Assembly (NCBI RefSeq): GCF_039532215.1
Contig: NZ_BAAARN010000004.1
Coordinates: forward strand, 98,261-162,260
Reading direction: 5' to 3'
From: Pedococcus aerophilus
GTDB lineage: Bacteria; Actinomycetota; Actinomycetes; Actinomycetales; Dermatophilaceae
DNA length: 64,000 bases
The position numbers and the translations under genes are program-made. Positions 11,296-20,450 of this stretch are shown here, piece after piece. The notes under the pieces were generated by a model, which saw only the letters and a program-made list of their open reading frames with translations, was not told the origin of the DNA and searched no databases. Within the stretch, counting starts at the first letter, position 1; the number at the start of each line of letters is the position of its first letter.

Positions 11296-11793
11296 TCAGA
11301 TCTCCTCCAGGGTGGTGGTGAACGCCGCGAGCCGGTCGCTGGGGAGGCGGGCTGGCGGGGGTTGGGTCAGGTATGCCGTGAGCTCGGGGCCCAGCGCGGC
11401 CCGCGACTCCTCGGGATCGGCGGTGAGGGACAGCCCGCGACGCAGCCGCAGCCGGTCCTCCGCGAGGGAGGTCAGCGTCGCGTGCAGGCGAGTCCCAGCC
11501 TGCGGGTCCCCGCCCGCCGCGGCCCGGACGTCGCCGGTGATGCGGGCGATGCGCAGGTCTGCGCCCCGGGTCACCGGGGGTGCCACGAAGGTGTGCGTCC
11601 AGTCGGTCGCACCGCGGGACTGCCACAACCACTGCCACACGACCGCGATCACGGCGATGAGGGCGGCGGACGCGATGAGCAGCCCAGGGCTGCGCAGCAC
11701 CGGGACGGCGATGGTCACCACGCCGAGCAGGAGGAGGACCACGGCGGCGAGAGCGATCTGCCGGGTCGTGTCGAGGGCGGCGAGACGTCTCAT
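11296..11793 (-). CDS. Membrane-anchored protein of the MoxR/DUF58 operon, unknown family
   Basis: 165 residues. Two hydrophobic helices (ALAAVVLLLLGVVTIAVPVL and LIASAALIAVIAVVWQWLW) are followed by an Arg/Leu-rich soluble domain of about 100 residues. ATG at 11793 overlaps the DUF4129 gene stop by four bases. In comparable operons of other actinobacteria a protein of this layout sits between DUF4129 and MoxR, but I cannot name a family. It ends one base before the moxR start, so expression is coupled. Confidence 0.78.
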   Translation of the reverse strand: MRRLAALDTTRQIALAAVVLLLLGVVTIAVPVLRSPGLLIASAALIAVIAVVWQWLWQSRGATDWTHTFVAPPVTRGADLRIARITGDVRAAAGGDPQAGTRLHATLTSLAEDRLRLRRGLSLTADPEESRAALGPELTAYLTQPPPARLPSDRLAAFTTTLEEI

Positions 11794-12533
11794 CGTGAGC
11801 GACCTGCGGCCGACCGGGACGTCGCACCGCTGCTGGTCTCGGGGTGCTGCACCTTGGGGGTGGCCCGTCGCAGCTCGACCTGCACCTGCTGCAGGGCCTC
11901 GCGCGCGCGGTCGCGCATCTCCTCGCCGATGGGGTGGGTGGAGAAGCGGGCCTCGCGGTAGAGGGCGGCGAGGGCGTCGAGCGGTGACCGGTCGACGGCA
12001 TAGGAGCGCAGCACCGCGGTGACGAGCTCCTCGGAGGTCCGGGTCGCGTCGTCGCGGACGCCGATGCTGCGGACCGCGGACTCCAGGGCCACCCACGCGG
12101 CGACGACGGCGTTCGCCGGGGAGCCGGTGGCGAGCAGCTCCTCACCCTCACGGGCGCCCCTCAGCAGGACCTCGGGGACGACCACGGCGTCGTCGAGGTC
12201 CTGCTGAGGGGCCTCCCGTGCGGCCCACCACCGGCGCAGCTCGCGGACGACCGCGACGAGCAGCGCCAGGGCGACGAGCGCCAGGAGGACCTTGGCGGCC
12301 CACGAGACCAGGTCGACGAGGAAGGGCTGTGCGGCGCTGGGGCTCAGGCTGGACAGCTTCTGGCCCTCCGACGTCCCGGAGTCGACCCCGTAGTCGATGC
12401 CGCGGGCCCTGGCCCCCGAGTCGGTGAGGTCGCGGCGGGCGAAGATCGCCACCGGTCCGGTCGCCGACACCCAGGCAGCGAGGAGCAGGGTCACGACGCC
12501 CCCGCCCAGCAGTCCCCACCCGCGCCTGGTCAC
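11790..12533 (-). CDS. DUF4129-type membrane protein
   Basis: 247 residues. An N-terminal membrane segment or signal anchor (GLLGGGVVTLLLAAWVSATG), an outside loop of about 60 residues, a second membrane helix (VLLALVALALLVAVVRELRRWW) and a cytoplasmic DUF4129-like domain follow (AWVALESAVRSIGVRDDATRTSEELV, later ALYREARFSTHPI). It is the first gene of the five-gene operon. GTG 12533 is chosen; GTG 12540 is an alternative. The promoter must lie in the 170-bp gap shared with the divergent sigma factor. Confidence 0.82.
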   Translation of the reverse strand: MTRRGWGLLGGGVVTLLLAAWVSATGPVAIFARRDLTDSGARARGIDYGVDSGTSEGQKLSSLSPSAAQPFLVDLVSWAAKVLLALVALALLVAVVRELRRWWAAREAPQQDLDDAVVVPEVLLRGAREGEELLATGSPANAVVAAWVALESAVRSIGVRDDATRTSEELVTAVLRSYAVDRSPLDALAALYREARFSTHPIGEEMRDRAREALQQVQVELRRATPKVQHPETSSGATSRSAAGRSR

Positions 12534-12702
12534 GGTGCACGACCCTAGGCAGTTCCGGGCGGCGGCGGGGCCTCCGGGGGCAAAATCGCGGACGTTTCGT
12601 TACCCACCGATGAGTTCTCGCGCGGGTCCGGGTCTGTCCTGGTACGACCCCCCTGTGCCTAGGGTGGGTCGAGCAGCGCAGCGGCGAACCAGGAGGACCC
12701 CT

Positions 12703-13740
12703 ATGACCCAGGCGAGCGACACCCAGGCACCCAGCGACGGTGGCACTGCGGCGCCGGTGGCTCCGGCGGGTGAGTTCCCGGCGCTGGCCGACGGCTACCG
12801 CCGCGAGCTCACCGCGCACTGCTACCGGATGACCGGGTCGATCCACGACGCCGAGGACCTCGTGCAGGAGACCTACCTGCGCGCCTGGCGCTCCTACGAC
12901 GGGTTCGAGGGTCGTTCGTCGGTGCGCACCTGGCTCTACCGCATCGCCACGAACGTCTGCCTGACCGCACTCGAGGGCAAGGACCGGCGGCCGCTGCCCA
13001 CCGGTCTCGGCGCCCCGGCCAGCGAGCCCGGTGACGCCCTCGCCTCCTCGACCGAGATCTCGTGGCTCGAGCCGGCCCCGGACCCCATGGTCGCGGGCGA
13101 GGCCAGCGACCCCGCGAGCATCGTGGGACAGCGCGAGAGCATCCGGCTCGCCTTCGTCGCCGCGCTCCAGCACCTGCCGGCGCGTCAGCGGGCCGTGCTC
13201 ATCCTGCGTGACGTCCTGCGCTGGAAGGCGTCCGAGGTCGCCACCGCCATGGACACGACGGAGGCCGCGGTGAACAGCGCGCTCCAGCGTGCCCACGCGC
13301 AGTTGTCGAAGGCCGACCTGAGCCAGGACACCCTCGACACGACGCTCGACGCCGACAAGCAGGCGATGCTGGACCGGTACGTGAAAGCGTTCTGGGACAA
13401 GGACATCGCGGCCATCGTGGGGATGCTCACCGCCGACGCGGTGTGGGAGATGCCTCCCTTCACCGGCTGGTACTCCGGGCCGGAGGCGATCGGGAAGCTC
13501 ATCGACACCCAGTGCCCCGGCGGGGTCAACGACATGCCGATGGTCGCCACCACGGCGAACGGCCAGCCGGCCTTCGGCCTCTACATGCGTCAGCCCGACG
13601 GCACGTTCGCGCCGTTCCACCTGCAGGTGCTGACGCTGCGCGGGACCAAGGTGGAGCACGTCGCGGCGTTCTTCGACGTCGACCTCTTCGCACGGTTCGG
13701 CCTGCCGGCCAGCCTGCCCGCCGACCACCTCGCGCGCTGA
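12703..13740 (+). CDS. ECF-type sigma factor with C-terminal SnoaL-like domain (SigG/SigX5 type)
   Basis: 345 residues. Sigma region 2 is seen at about 28-95 (LTAHCYRMTGSIHDAEDLVQ, then RAWRSYDGFEGRSSVRTWLY) and region 4 at about 150-205 (LPARQRAVLILRDVL, DTTEAAVNSALQRA). A C-terminal ~125-residue NTF2/SnoaL-like domain follows (MLDRYVKAFWDKDIAAIVGM to FFDVDLFARFGLP). Such ECF factors often lack an anti-sigma gene and are controlled through the fused domain; none is seen next to it here. AGGAGG lies seven bases before the ATG. The 5' leader contains an inverted repeat (CGACCC 12645-12650 with GGGTCG 12666-12671). The next gene follows 13 bp later. Confidence 0.9.
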   Translation: MTQASDTQAPSDGGTAAPVAPAGEFPALADGYRRELTAHCYRMTGSIHDAEDLVQETYLRAWRSYDGFEGRSSVRTWLYRIATNVCLTALEGKDRRPLPTGLGAPASEPGDALASSTEISWLEPAPDPMVAGEASDPASIVGQRESIRLAFVAALQHLPARQRAVLILRDVLRWKASEVATAMDTTEAAVNSALQRAHAQLSKADLSQDTLDTTLDADKQAMLDRYVKAFWDKDIAAIVGMLTADAVWEMPPFTGWYSGPEAIGKLIDTQCPGGVNDMPMVATTANGQPAFGLYMRQPDGTFAPFHLQVLTLRGTKVEHVAAFFDVDLFARFGLPASLPADHLAR

Positions 13741-13753
13741 GCCGCTCGACGCC

Positions 13754-14344
13754 ATGTCGCTGCCCGGAGCCAGCCCGCCGACCCCGCGCGCGGTCGAGCT
13801 GCTCGACCGCGCTGTCGGCTACACCCGTGGCTGCCTCGCGCAGGTGACGCCCGAGGCCCTCGGGCGTGCGACCCCCTGCGCGGGCTGGACGCTGCTCGAC
13901 CTGCTCGTGCACATGGACGACTCGTTGGCGGCGATGGGGGAGGCGGCCCGGTCGCCGTCGCTCTCGCTGGCCCCGGTCGCCGGAGCGTCCGACGCCCGGA
14001 GCCTGCTCGTGAGCATCCGGCAACGCGCCTGCGGGCTGGTCGCGCAGTGGCTGCCGCCGGCGCAGGACACGGTCCGCCTCGGTCCGGCGGACCTGGCTCG
14101 GGAGACCCTCGGTGCCGTGGGTGCGTTGGAGATCGCCCTGCACGGCTGGGACGTGGCCATGGCGCTCGGCCTCGACCGCCCCATCCCGCCGACGCTGGCC
14201 ATGGACCTGTGGCCGTGGGCGCGTGACCACATCACCGACGAGGACCGCCCGATCCGGTTCGCGGCACCGCCGGAGGTGCCGACGTGGGCACCGCCCCAGA
14301 CGCGCCTGCTCGCCCAGGCGGGGCGGCGTGACGACGTCACCTGA
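13754..14344 (+). CDS. TIGR03086/DinB-like mycothiol-dependent-isomerase-fold protein
   Basis: 196 residues. The N-terminal four-helix bundle has the typical elements: TPCAGWTLLDLLVHMDDSL near residues 40-60 and ALEIALHGWDVAMALGL near 125-140. Their histidines are the candidate metal ligands of the DinB/maleylpyruvate-isomerase fold. Members are cytoplasmic and often presumed mycothiol-linked. It begins 13 bp after the sigma factor gene, and this pairing is common, so they probably form an operon. The substrate is unknown. Confidence 0.8.
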   Translation: MSLPGASPPTPRAVELLDRAVGYTRGCLAQVTPEALGRATPCAGWTLLDLLVHMDDSLAAMGEAARSPSLSLAPVAGASDARSLLVSIRQRACGLVAQWLPPAQDTVRLGPADLARETLGAVGALEIALHGWDVAMALGLDRPIPPTLAMDLWPWARDHITDEDRPIRFAAPPEVPTWAPPQTRLLAQAGRRDDVT

Positions 14345-14408
14345 CCCGGGTCGGGGTCCTCGACCTTCGATGGTGGACGGCACCGGGCCGACCGGACAGG
14401 ATGGGCCC

Positions 14409-15110
14409 ATGGCCATCGGGTACCGGTTGAGCAGCGGGGACACAGGGCCGGTGCAGCAGAGCCCCGTGACGTGCGGCTCGGCCTGCCTGACCGTGGCCCG
14501 GATGCTCGTCAACCCGGCCTTCGCGCGGTGGATCACCACGGGTGAGGGGCCGCGCGGTGACGCGCCGGCGGGGGCGACCGAGCAGGAGCGCTTCGCCGCA
14601 TACGAGCGCGTCGTCATGGCCCGCACCAACCAGCTCTTCGCCGGTGGGCGCCGGCTCAACCTGCCGTGGCCCCGGGCCCTCGGCACCCCGCCCTGGGGGG
14701 CGCGCAAGGAGCTCGAGTTCGGTGCGGCCCGCACCGGCACCACCTACGAGCTCCGTATGGTGCGCCAGCTCACCACCGCGGGGCTGCGGACCGCGCACGC
14801 ACGGCTGCTCGACGTCGTGTCGGAGGGGGAGCCGGCGCTGCTCTACATCGGCAGCGCGACCCTGCCCCGTCACGTCACCCTCGTCCTGCCCGGCGACGGC
14901 GACCGGGTCCTGGACGTCTACGACCCCGCGACCGGCCGGGTCACCCTGCTCGACGAGTCACGGTTCGCCGGGCGGGCCCTGGGCCTGTCGGGCTGGGACG
15001 TCCCGTGGGTCGCCGTCCAGCCCGACGGGCTGCGCAGGGCCCAGGCCTATCGCTTCTCCACCGGGATGAGCTCGGCGTCGCGGACCTCGGGGGTCTCGGC
15101 CTCGGCGTAG
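14409..15110 (+). CDS. C39/papain-like cysteine peptidase-fold protein, unknown role
   Basis: 233 residues. A candidate Cys-His-Asp triad is visible: Cys22 in QQSPVTCGSACLTVARM, His155 in LPRHVTLV, and Asp172 in DVYDPATGRV. The spacing and the Gln a few residues before the Cys fit a C39-like or papain-like fold. No signal peptide is present, so it appears cytoplasmic or non-classically exported. ATG 14409 is preferred; an in-frame ATG at 14370 would add 13 residues and neither has a strong ribosome site. Its last 64 bases overlap the end of valS on the other strand, which is unusual for convergent genes. Confidence 0.75.
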   Translation: MAIGYRLSSGDTGPVQQSPVTCGSACLTVARMLVNPAFARWITTGEGPRGDAPAGATEQERFAAYERVVMARTNQLFAGGRRLNLPWPRALGTPPWGARKELEFGAARTGTTYELRMVRQLTTAGLRTAHARLLDVVSEGEPALLYIGSATLPRHVTLVLPGDGDRVLDVYDPATGRVTLLDESRFAGRALGLSGWDVPWVAVQPDGLRRAQAYRFSTGMSSASRTSGVSASA

Positions 15111-17695
15111 GTCGGCGTCGCGGTGATGCGACCAGCGGCGCTGAGGTCGGCCTCGCCCTGCCGGACGCGGGCCACCCAGTCGCCGGGACCGGCCAGGGTG
15201 ATGGAGGCGACCTCGGCACGCATGCCGACCTTGGCCTCCGACTTGGCCTTGCGGACCCCGGCGAGGGCCTCTCCGACGGCCGTGAGCAGCGCGCGCTCAC
15301 CACCTTCGCCGGCCGCGACGTCGTCCGTCGTCGGCCACGGGGCGCGGTGGACCGAGCCCTCGTGCCACCAGGACCAGACCTCTTCGGTGACGTAGGGCAG
15401 GAACGGCGCGAGGAGCCGCAGCTGGACGTCGAGGGCGATGCGCAGGGCAGCACGGGCCGAGGCGGCGGCCTCGTCGCCCTGGCCGCCGTAGGCTCGGTCC
15501 TTGACGAGCTCGAGGTAGTCGTCGCAGAAGGTCCAGAAGAACGTCTCGGTCGTCTCGAGGGCCTTGGCGTGGTCGTAGGCCTCGAACCCGGCCGTCGCCT
15601 TCGCGACCACCTCACGCAGCTCGGCGAGCACCGCCTTGTCGAGCGGGTTCGTCACTGCCGCAGCGAGGTCGCCATCCACCTCACCACTGTTCCCGATACC
15701 CGCTTCGGCTTCGCCAAAAGAGAGCGCGAACTTGCTCGCGTTGAGGACCTTGATCGCGAGGCGTCGACCGACCTTCATCTGACCGGTGTCGTAGGCCGCG
15801 TCGGTGCCGAGCCGGGCGGAGGCCGCCCAGTAGCGGACGGCATCGGCACCGTGCTGGCGCACGACGTCCTCGGGCGTCTCGGCGTTGCCCTTGGACTTGC
15901 TCATCTTCTTGCGGTCCGGGTCGAGGATCCAGCCGCTGATCGCGGCGCCGGTCCACGGCAGCGAGCCGTGCTCGAGGTGGGCGCGGACCACGGTCGCGAA
16001 CAGCCAGGTGCGGATGATGTCCTGCCCCTGCGGACGCAGGTCCATGGGGAAGACCTTGTCGAACAGCTCGGGGTCACCGCGCCAGCCGAGGGCGATCTGC
16101 GGGGACAGCGAGGAGGTCGCCCAGGTGTCCATGATGTCGGGGTCGCCCACGAAGCCGCCGGCCTGACCGCGCTGCGACTCGTCGTACCCCTGCGGCGCCT
16201 GGGCTGCGGGGTCGACGGGGAGCTGGTCCTCGGCGGGCGAGATCGGCTGGTCCCAGACGGGGTTGCCGGCGGCATCCACGGGGTACCAGACCGGGATCGG
16301 GACGCCGAAGAAGCGCTGCCGGCTGATCAGCCAGTCACCGTTGAGGCCCCCGACCCAGTTCTCGTAGCGGGTGCGCATGAAGGTCGGGTGGAAGTCGAGC
16401 TCGCGACCGCGCTCGATGAGCTCGGCGTTGAGGGCCGCGTCGCGCCCGCCGTTGCGGATGTACCACTGGCGCGAGGTGACGATCTCGAGCGGCTTGTCGC
16501 CCTTCTCGAAGAAGTTGGCCTTGCGCTGGGTGGCCTTGGGCTCCCCGTCGAGGTCGCCCGACTCGCGCAGGGCGTCGACGACGGCGGCCCGCGCGGAGAA
16601 GGTCGTCTTCGTGGCGAGCTCGGCGAACAGCGTCCGGCCCTGCTCGGAGGTGATCCACTCGGGCGTCTCGGCCTGGATGCGGCCGTTGCGGGTGATCACC
16701 GAGCGCGTCGGCAGGTCGAGCTCGCGCCACCACTGCACGTCGGTGAGGTCACCGAAGGTGCAGCACATGGCGATGCCCGCGCCCTTGTCCATCTCGGCGA
16801 GCGGGTGGGCGAGGACCGGCACCTCGACCCCGAACAGGGGTGAGGTGACCGTGGTCCCGAACAACGCGGCATACCGCTCGTCGTCGGGGTGGGCGATGAG
16901 GGCCACGACCGACGGGATCAGCTCGGGCCGGGTGGTCTCGATGTGGACCACCTCGCCGCCCTCGCGGTGGAACGCGACGCGGTGGTAGTGGCCGGGGTAG
17001 TCGCGCGCCTCGAGCTCGGCCTGGGCGACGGCGGTCTGGAAGGTGACGTCCCAGAGGCCGGGGGCCTCGGACTGGTACGCCTCGCCGCGGGCGAGGTTGC
17101 GCAGGAACGCCTGCTGGGCCGTGGCCCGCGAGTGGGCGTCGATGGTGCGGTAGTTGACGTCCCAGTCGACGGAGAGGCCGAGCCGGCGCCAGAGCGCCTC
17201 GAAGGTCTCCTCGTCCTTGACCGTCAGGACGTCGCACAGCTCGATGAAGTTCTGGCGCGAGACCGGCACCTGGTCGGCGGCCTTGACGCTCTTGCCCTCG
17301 GCGCCCTGCAGCGGCGGCACGAAGTCGGGGTCGTGGGGCAGCGTCGCGTCGCCGCGGACTCCGTAGTAGTTCTGGACGCGGCGCTCGGTCGGCAGGCCGT
17401 TGTCGTCCCAGCCCATGGGGTAGAAGACCTCGAGGCCCGTCATCCGCTTGTAGCGCGCGATGCAGTCGGTGTGCGTGTAGGAGAAGACGTGTCCGACGTG
17501 CAGCGACCCGGAGGCCGTCGGGGGCGGGGTGTCGATCGCGTAGATCGCCTCACGAGGCCCGGCGAGCGCCTTGGCCCGGTCGAACGTGTAGGTGCCCTGC
17601 TCGCGCCATACCTGCGACCACGTGTCCTCGAGCCCGTCGATGGAGGGCTTGTCGGGGATGGCGGCAGCGCGTGGCGTGGAGGGTGCGTCGGTCAT
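15047..17695 (-). CDS. valS: Valine--tRNA ligase
   Basis: 882 residues, class I aminoacyl-tRNA synthetase charging tRNA-Val. The HIGH-type motif is in PPPTASGSLHVGHV, the KMSKS loop in DRKKMSKSKGNAETP, the editing (CP1) domain lies between them, and the C-terminal anticodon-binding helical domain ends near residue 850. The element TERRVQNYYGVR near the active site marks the actinobacterial ValS type. ATG at 17695 gives the usual short N-terminal extension; the open frame upstream lacks similarity. No T-box sequence is seen upstream, in contrast to ileS in the same window. Confidence 0.96.
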   Translation of the reverse strand: MTDAPSTPRAAAIPDKPSIDGLEDTWSQVWREQGTYTFDRAKALAGPREAIYAIDTPPPTASGSLHVGHVFSYTHTDCIARYKRMTGLEVFYPMGWDDNGLPTERRVQNYYGVRGDATLPHDPDFVPPLQGAEGKSVKAADQVPVSRQNFIELCDVLTVKDEETFEALWRRLGLSVDWDVNYRTIDAHSRATAQQAFLRNLARGEAYQSEAPGLWDVTFQTAVAQAELEARDYPGHYHRVAFHREGGEVVHIETTRPELIPSVVALIAHPDDERYAALFGTTVTSPLFGVEVPVLAHPLAEMDKGAGIAMCCTFGDLTDVQWWRELDLPTRSVITRNGRIQAETPEWITSEQGRTLFAELATKTTFSARAAVVDALRESGDLDGEPKATQRKANFFEKGDKPLEIVTSRQWYIRNGGRDAALNAELIERGRELDFHPTFMRTRYENWVGGLNGDWLISRQRFFGVPIPVWYPVDAAGNPVWDQPISPAEDQLPVDPAAQAPQGYDESQRGQAGGFVGDPDIMDTWATSSLSPQIALGWRGDPELFDKVFPMDLRPQGQDIIRTWLFATVVRAHLEHGSLPWTGAAISGWILDPDRKKMSKSKGNAETPEDVVRQHGADAVRYWAASARLGTDAAYDTGQMKVGRRLAIKVLNASKFALSFGEAEAGIGNSGEVDGDLAAAVTNPLDKAVLAELREVVAKATAGFEAYDHAKALETTETFFWTFCDDYLELVKDRAYGGQGDEAAASARAALRIALDVQLRLLAPFLPYVTEEVWSWWHEGSVHRAPWPTTDDVAAGEGGERALLTAVGEALAGVRKAKSEAKVGMRAEVASITLAGPGDWVARVRQGEADLSAAGRITATPTYAEAETPEVRDAELIPVEKR

Positions 17696-17745
17696 GGCGT
17701 GATCTTCCCATCCCGGCTCACGCGCTGACCAACCGGTTGTCGTGC

Positions 17746-18963
17746 TCAGGCGGTCGAGCGACGACGTCCGGGCCGCAGCACGCCACCGAGCGCCAGGGCG
17801 ACCAGCGCGCTGACCCCGAGCAGCGACCACCAGGTGGCGGCCGTGCGCTCGCCGGCGCGCGGGTCGGACACGGGGGTGAGGTCGATGGACGCGGCGGGCG
17901 GCGTGACGACCGGGGCCTTCGTGGCGCCGGGAGCGACCGGCCCGCTGCTGCTGCCGTCGGTGAGGGCGGTCAGCGCCTCGTACGGCTGCACCAGTCCCCA
18001 CCCCGCGGAGTCGTTGCGGGTGTCGCGCTGGTCGCGGGACGCCGTGGCCTCGAGCCGGTGCTTCCACCCCGCCGGACCCTCGCCGGGAAAGCGTTGCGCC
18101 AGCAGGGCGGCGGTGGCGCTGACGTATGCCGTCGCGAAGCTCGTCGACTCGGCCTCCTCCTCGAGCAGGCAGTCACCCGCGGCGTAGAAGGTGGTCAGGA
18201 TGCGGGTGCCGGGGGCGGCGACGTCGACGTGCGGTCCGTGGATGGACCCCTCACCGACGTTGTCCGACGTGTCGACCGCGGCGACGGCGACGGCCTGGGG
18301 GTAGGCGGCGGGGTAGCGGGGCCCGTCGTTCTTGTTCTCGGAGACGTTGCGGTTGCCGGCGGAGGCCACCACGAGCGAGCCCTTCTTCGTCGCGTAGGCG
18401 ACGCTGTCGCGCAGCCGGGCGTCGTCGGAGGGCGTGCTCATGGAGACGTTGATGATCTTGGCGCCCTGGTCGGCGGCGTGCCGGATGCCGGCGGCGATGC
18501 GGTCCGGGCGGGGACCGACCCCGGCGCTGCGGGACTGCTCGTCGTCGGCGTAGAAGACCCGGACGGGCAGGATGCGGGCGTCCGGGGCGAGCCCGATGAC
18601 GCCGGACCCCTTGACCGGGCGGGCGGCGATCTGGCCGGCGATGGCGGTGCCGTGGCCGACGGCGTCGCCGCGGGCCCCCAGGTCCGGGACGAAGGACTTG
18701 CCGCCGGTGAGGGCGGGCCCGAGGTGGGCGTTCCTGGCCTCGACGCCGGAGTCGACGACCGCCACCGTGACACCGCGGCCGGTCGCGAGCGTCCAGGCGA
18801 GTCGGGCGTTGAGCCGCTGCAGGGCCTGCGGCTCCTCGTTGACGTAGGTCGTCTTGTCCTTGTCGCAGGTGGCAGCGGCGGCAGGGGCGGCGGCTGCGGT
18901 CACGAGGGCCGTGCTCCCGAGCAGCGCGGAGACGACGGCGGCAGCCAGCCGCGTGCGGTTCAC
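17746..18963 (-). CDS. mycP: Type VII secretion mycosin (S8 subtilisin-like protease)
   Basis: 405 residues. An N-terminal signal peptide (about residues 1-31) is followed by a subtilase domain with Asp71 (VAVVDSGVE), His104 (VGHGTAIAG), Asn204 (VVASAGNRN) and Ser275 (STSFATAYVS). A Pro/Thr/Ala-rich linker and a C-terminal membrane helix (LLGVSALVALALGGVLRPGRRR) complete the mycosin layout. It is a membrane-anchored extracytoplasmic protease that stabilises and may process parts of the ESX machine. GTG at 18963 overlaps the eccB stop by four bases. All catalytic residues are present, unlike the second subtilase at 24540. Confidence 0.93.
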   Translation of the reverse strand: MNRTRLAAAVVSALLGSTALVTAAAAPAAAATCDKDKTTYVNEEPQALQRLNARLAWTLATGRGVTVAVVDSGVEARNAHLGPALTGGKSFVPDLGARGDAVGHGTAIAGQIAARPVKGSGVIGLAPDARILPVRVFYADDEQSRSAGVGPRPDRIAAGIRHAADQGAKIINVSMSTPSDDARLRDSVAYATKKGSLVVASAGNRNVSENKNDGPRYPAAYPQAVAVAAVDTSDNVGEGSIHGPHVDVAAPGTRILTTFYAAGDCLLEEEAESTSFATAYVSATAALLAQRFPGEGPAGWKHRLEATASRDQRDTRNDSAGWGLVQPYEALTALTDGSSSGPVAPGATKAPVVTPPAASIDLTPVSDPRAGERTAATWWSLLGVSALVALALGGVLRPGRRRSTA

Positions 18964-20300
18964 TGCTTGCCGGTGGTGACGGCCTGCTGGGCCGCCGCCA
19001 CGCTCAGGGTGGGACCGGAGCGGAACAGGTCCACCCACGCCTGGGGGACGGGCACGACGTCACCGGGGGAGTACCCCAGCCGGGACAGCGCGTCGTTGCC
19101 GCCCTGCACGCTGTAGGCCGTGGCCGTCGCGTCGACGACGAACACCGGGCCGCGGTTGACGATGTTGTCGCCGATGGCGCGCACGAGGGCCCCCGAGCCG
19201 GCTGCGACCTCGGTCACCGCACCGTCCGTCGGGCGGATCGCGGACGAGGTGCTCAGCGCGGTGGTGGGCAGCGTGCTGGGCCCGGACGTCAGCGTGGCGC
19301 AGGCCTCACCGTCGACCGGGGCGGGCAGGTCCTCGGGCCACTGCGACGGCACGATCGAGCGGTCGGTGGTCTTCAGTGCCGCGATCTCGGCCGGCGTGAC
19401 CTGCAGGTCCGCGCCGAGCGAGCGTCCCGAGCCGATCTGGTAGAGCGCGTAGGCGAACGGCGACAGCAGCGCCAGCTCACCGGTCGGCGTGACGACGTAG
19501 CGACGAGGGGTCTCGCCCGAGTCCTTGACGGCGAGCACCGAGCCGACGACGGCGCCGGGGGGCAGGTCGGGCAGCGCCTTGCCTGCCGAGTCCACGCGCA
19601 GCGGCCCGAGCGTCGGTCCCTGCGGGAACAGCGCCGTCCAGGCAGCGGGGGTCGGGACCGGTGTGGCTGCGTCCAGCCGCAGCTGGCGCAGCACGGCGGC
19701 CGAGTCCTTGCCGGACACGGGCAGGCGGTAACGCCCCGTCACGACGAACAGTCCGTCGGCCGTGGTGACCAGCGCCGCGCCGTTGGTGGCGGGGGTGCTC
19801 GTGGCGCCGGGGCCCACCACGGTCTTGGTGGCGCCGTCCTGCGCCAGGCAGGACACCCAGCCCGAGCGCGCGAGGCGGGCCGGCGGGGTGAGCGAGTCCG
19901 GCGCCCCGAGGATGCCGATGGTCTGGCCGCGCGGCGTCGTGGCGATCTTGTCGTCGTCGACCGTGACGACCGAGAAGCTGCCGGCAGGGATGAGCAGGCG
20001 GGCGCTGGTCGTGTTGATGACGGGGTAGAGCGTCTTCTTGACCGCGACGTACCGGGCCCCGCTGTTCTCGGCGATGACGAGGTGGTTGTCGTCCCACCCG
20101 TCGGGGAGAGGCTTGGTGAGGGCCCCGGTGACGAGACCACCGACGCCGAGCAGCACGGTGACGGCGATGCCGCCGACGATGGCCCGCAGCGGTCGCTGGG
20201 GTTCGACCTCGCGGCCACCGGGGGCGCCGGCGACGAAGGCAGTGGTCAGCCGACGACGGCTGAAGGCCTGGGCCTCGACCAGATCCTTCTTCGTGGCCAC
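18960..20300 (-). CDS. eccB: Type VII secretion core component EccB
   Basis: 446 residues. A short cytoplasmic N-terminus with the family opening (ATKKDLVEAQAFSRRRLTTA), one membrane helix (about 43-62) and a long extracytoplasmic domain with the EccB repeat fold (NSGARYVAVKKTLYPVINTT near residue 85) are present. EccB is part of the inner-membrane channel and extends outward. GTG at 20300 fits the family N-terminus exactly. It is followed with a four-base overlap by mycP. Length is close to mycobacterial EccB. Confidence 0.93.
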   Translation of the reverse strand: MATKKDLVEAQAFSRRRLTTAFVAGAPGGREVEPQRPLRAIVGGIAVTVLLGVGGLVTGALTKPLPDGWDDNHLVIAENSGARYVAVKKTLYPVINTTSARLLIPAGSFSVVTVDDDKIATTPRGQTIGILGAPDSLTPPARLARSGWVSCLAQDGATKTVVGPGATSTPATNGAALVTTADGLFVVTGRYRLPVSGKDSAAVLRQLRLDAATPVPTPAAWTALFPQGPTLGPLRVDSAGKALPDLPPGAVVGSVLAVKDSGETPRRYVVTPTGELALLSPFAYALYQIGSGRSLGADLQVTPAEIAALKTTDRSIVPSQWPEDLPAPVDGEACATLTSGPSTLPTTALSTSSAIRPTDGAVTEVAAGSGALVRAIGDNIVNRGPVFVVDATATAYSVQGGNDALSRLGYSPGDVVPVPQAWVDLFRSGPTLSVAAAQQAVTTGKQ

Positions 20301-20403
20301 GCCCGTTCCCTGCCTTTCGTGGTGGTTGGTCTGGTTGCGGCCACCCTAGGCGCGCAACGGTCGTGCTGGTGGCCGAACCGCCGACGCCCCGGGGACGACG
20401 TCA

Positions 20404-20439
20404 GGTCGCTGCCGGACCCCGAAGGGCCGGTCAGCGACC
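20404..20439 (-). terminator. Hairpin after the LAxTG-protein gene
   Basis: GGTCGCTG (20404-20411) pairs with CAGCGACC (20432-20439), with an internal CCGG/CCGG and GC-rich loop. It lies just downstream of the leftward gene ending at 20451 and before eccB, so it may attenuate transcription between them or mark separate transcripts. Confidence 0.6.
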
Positions 20440-20450
20440 TTCGCCGTACG

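Noticed and set aside
17696-18067. N-terminal extension of valS
   Set aside because: Overlaps the mycosin gene and has no synthetase similarity; ATG 17695 gives the normal length.
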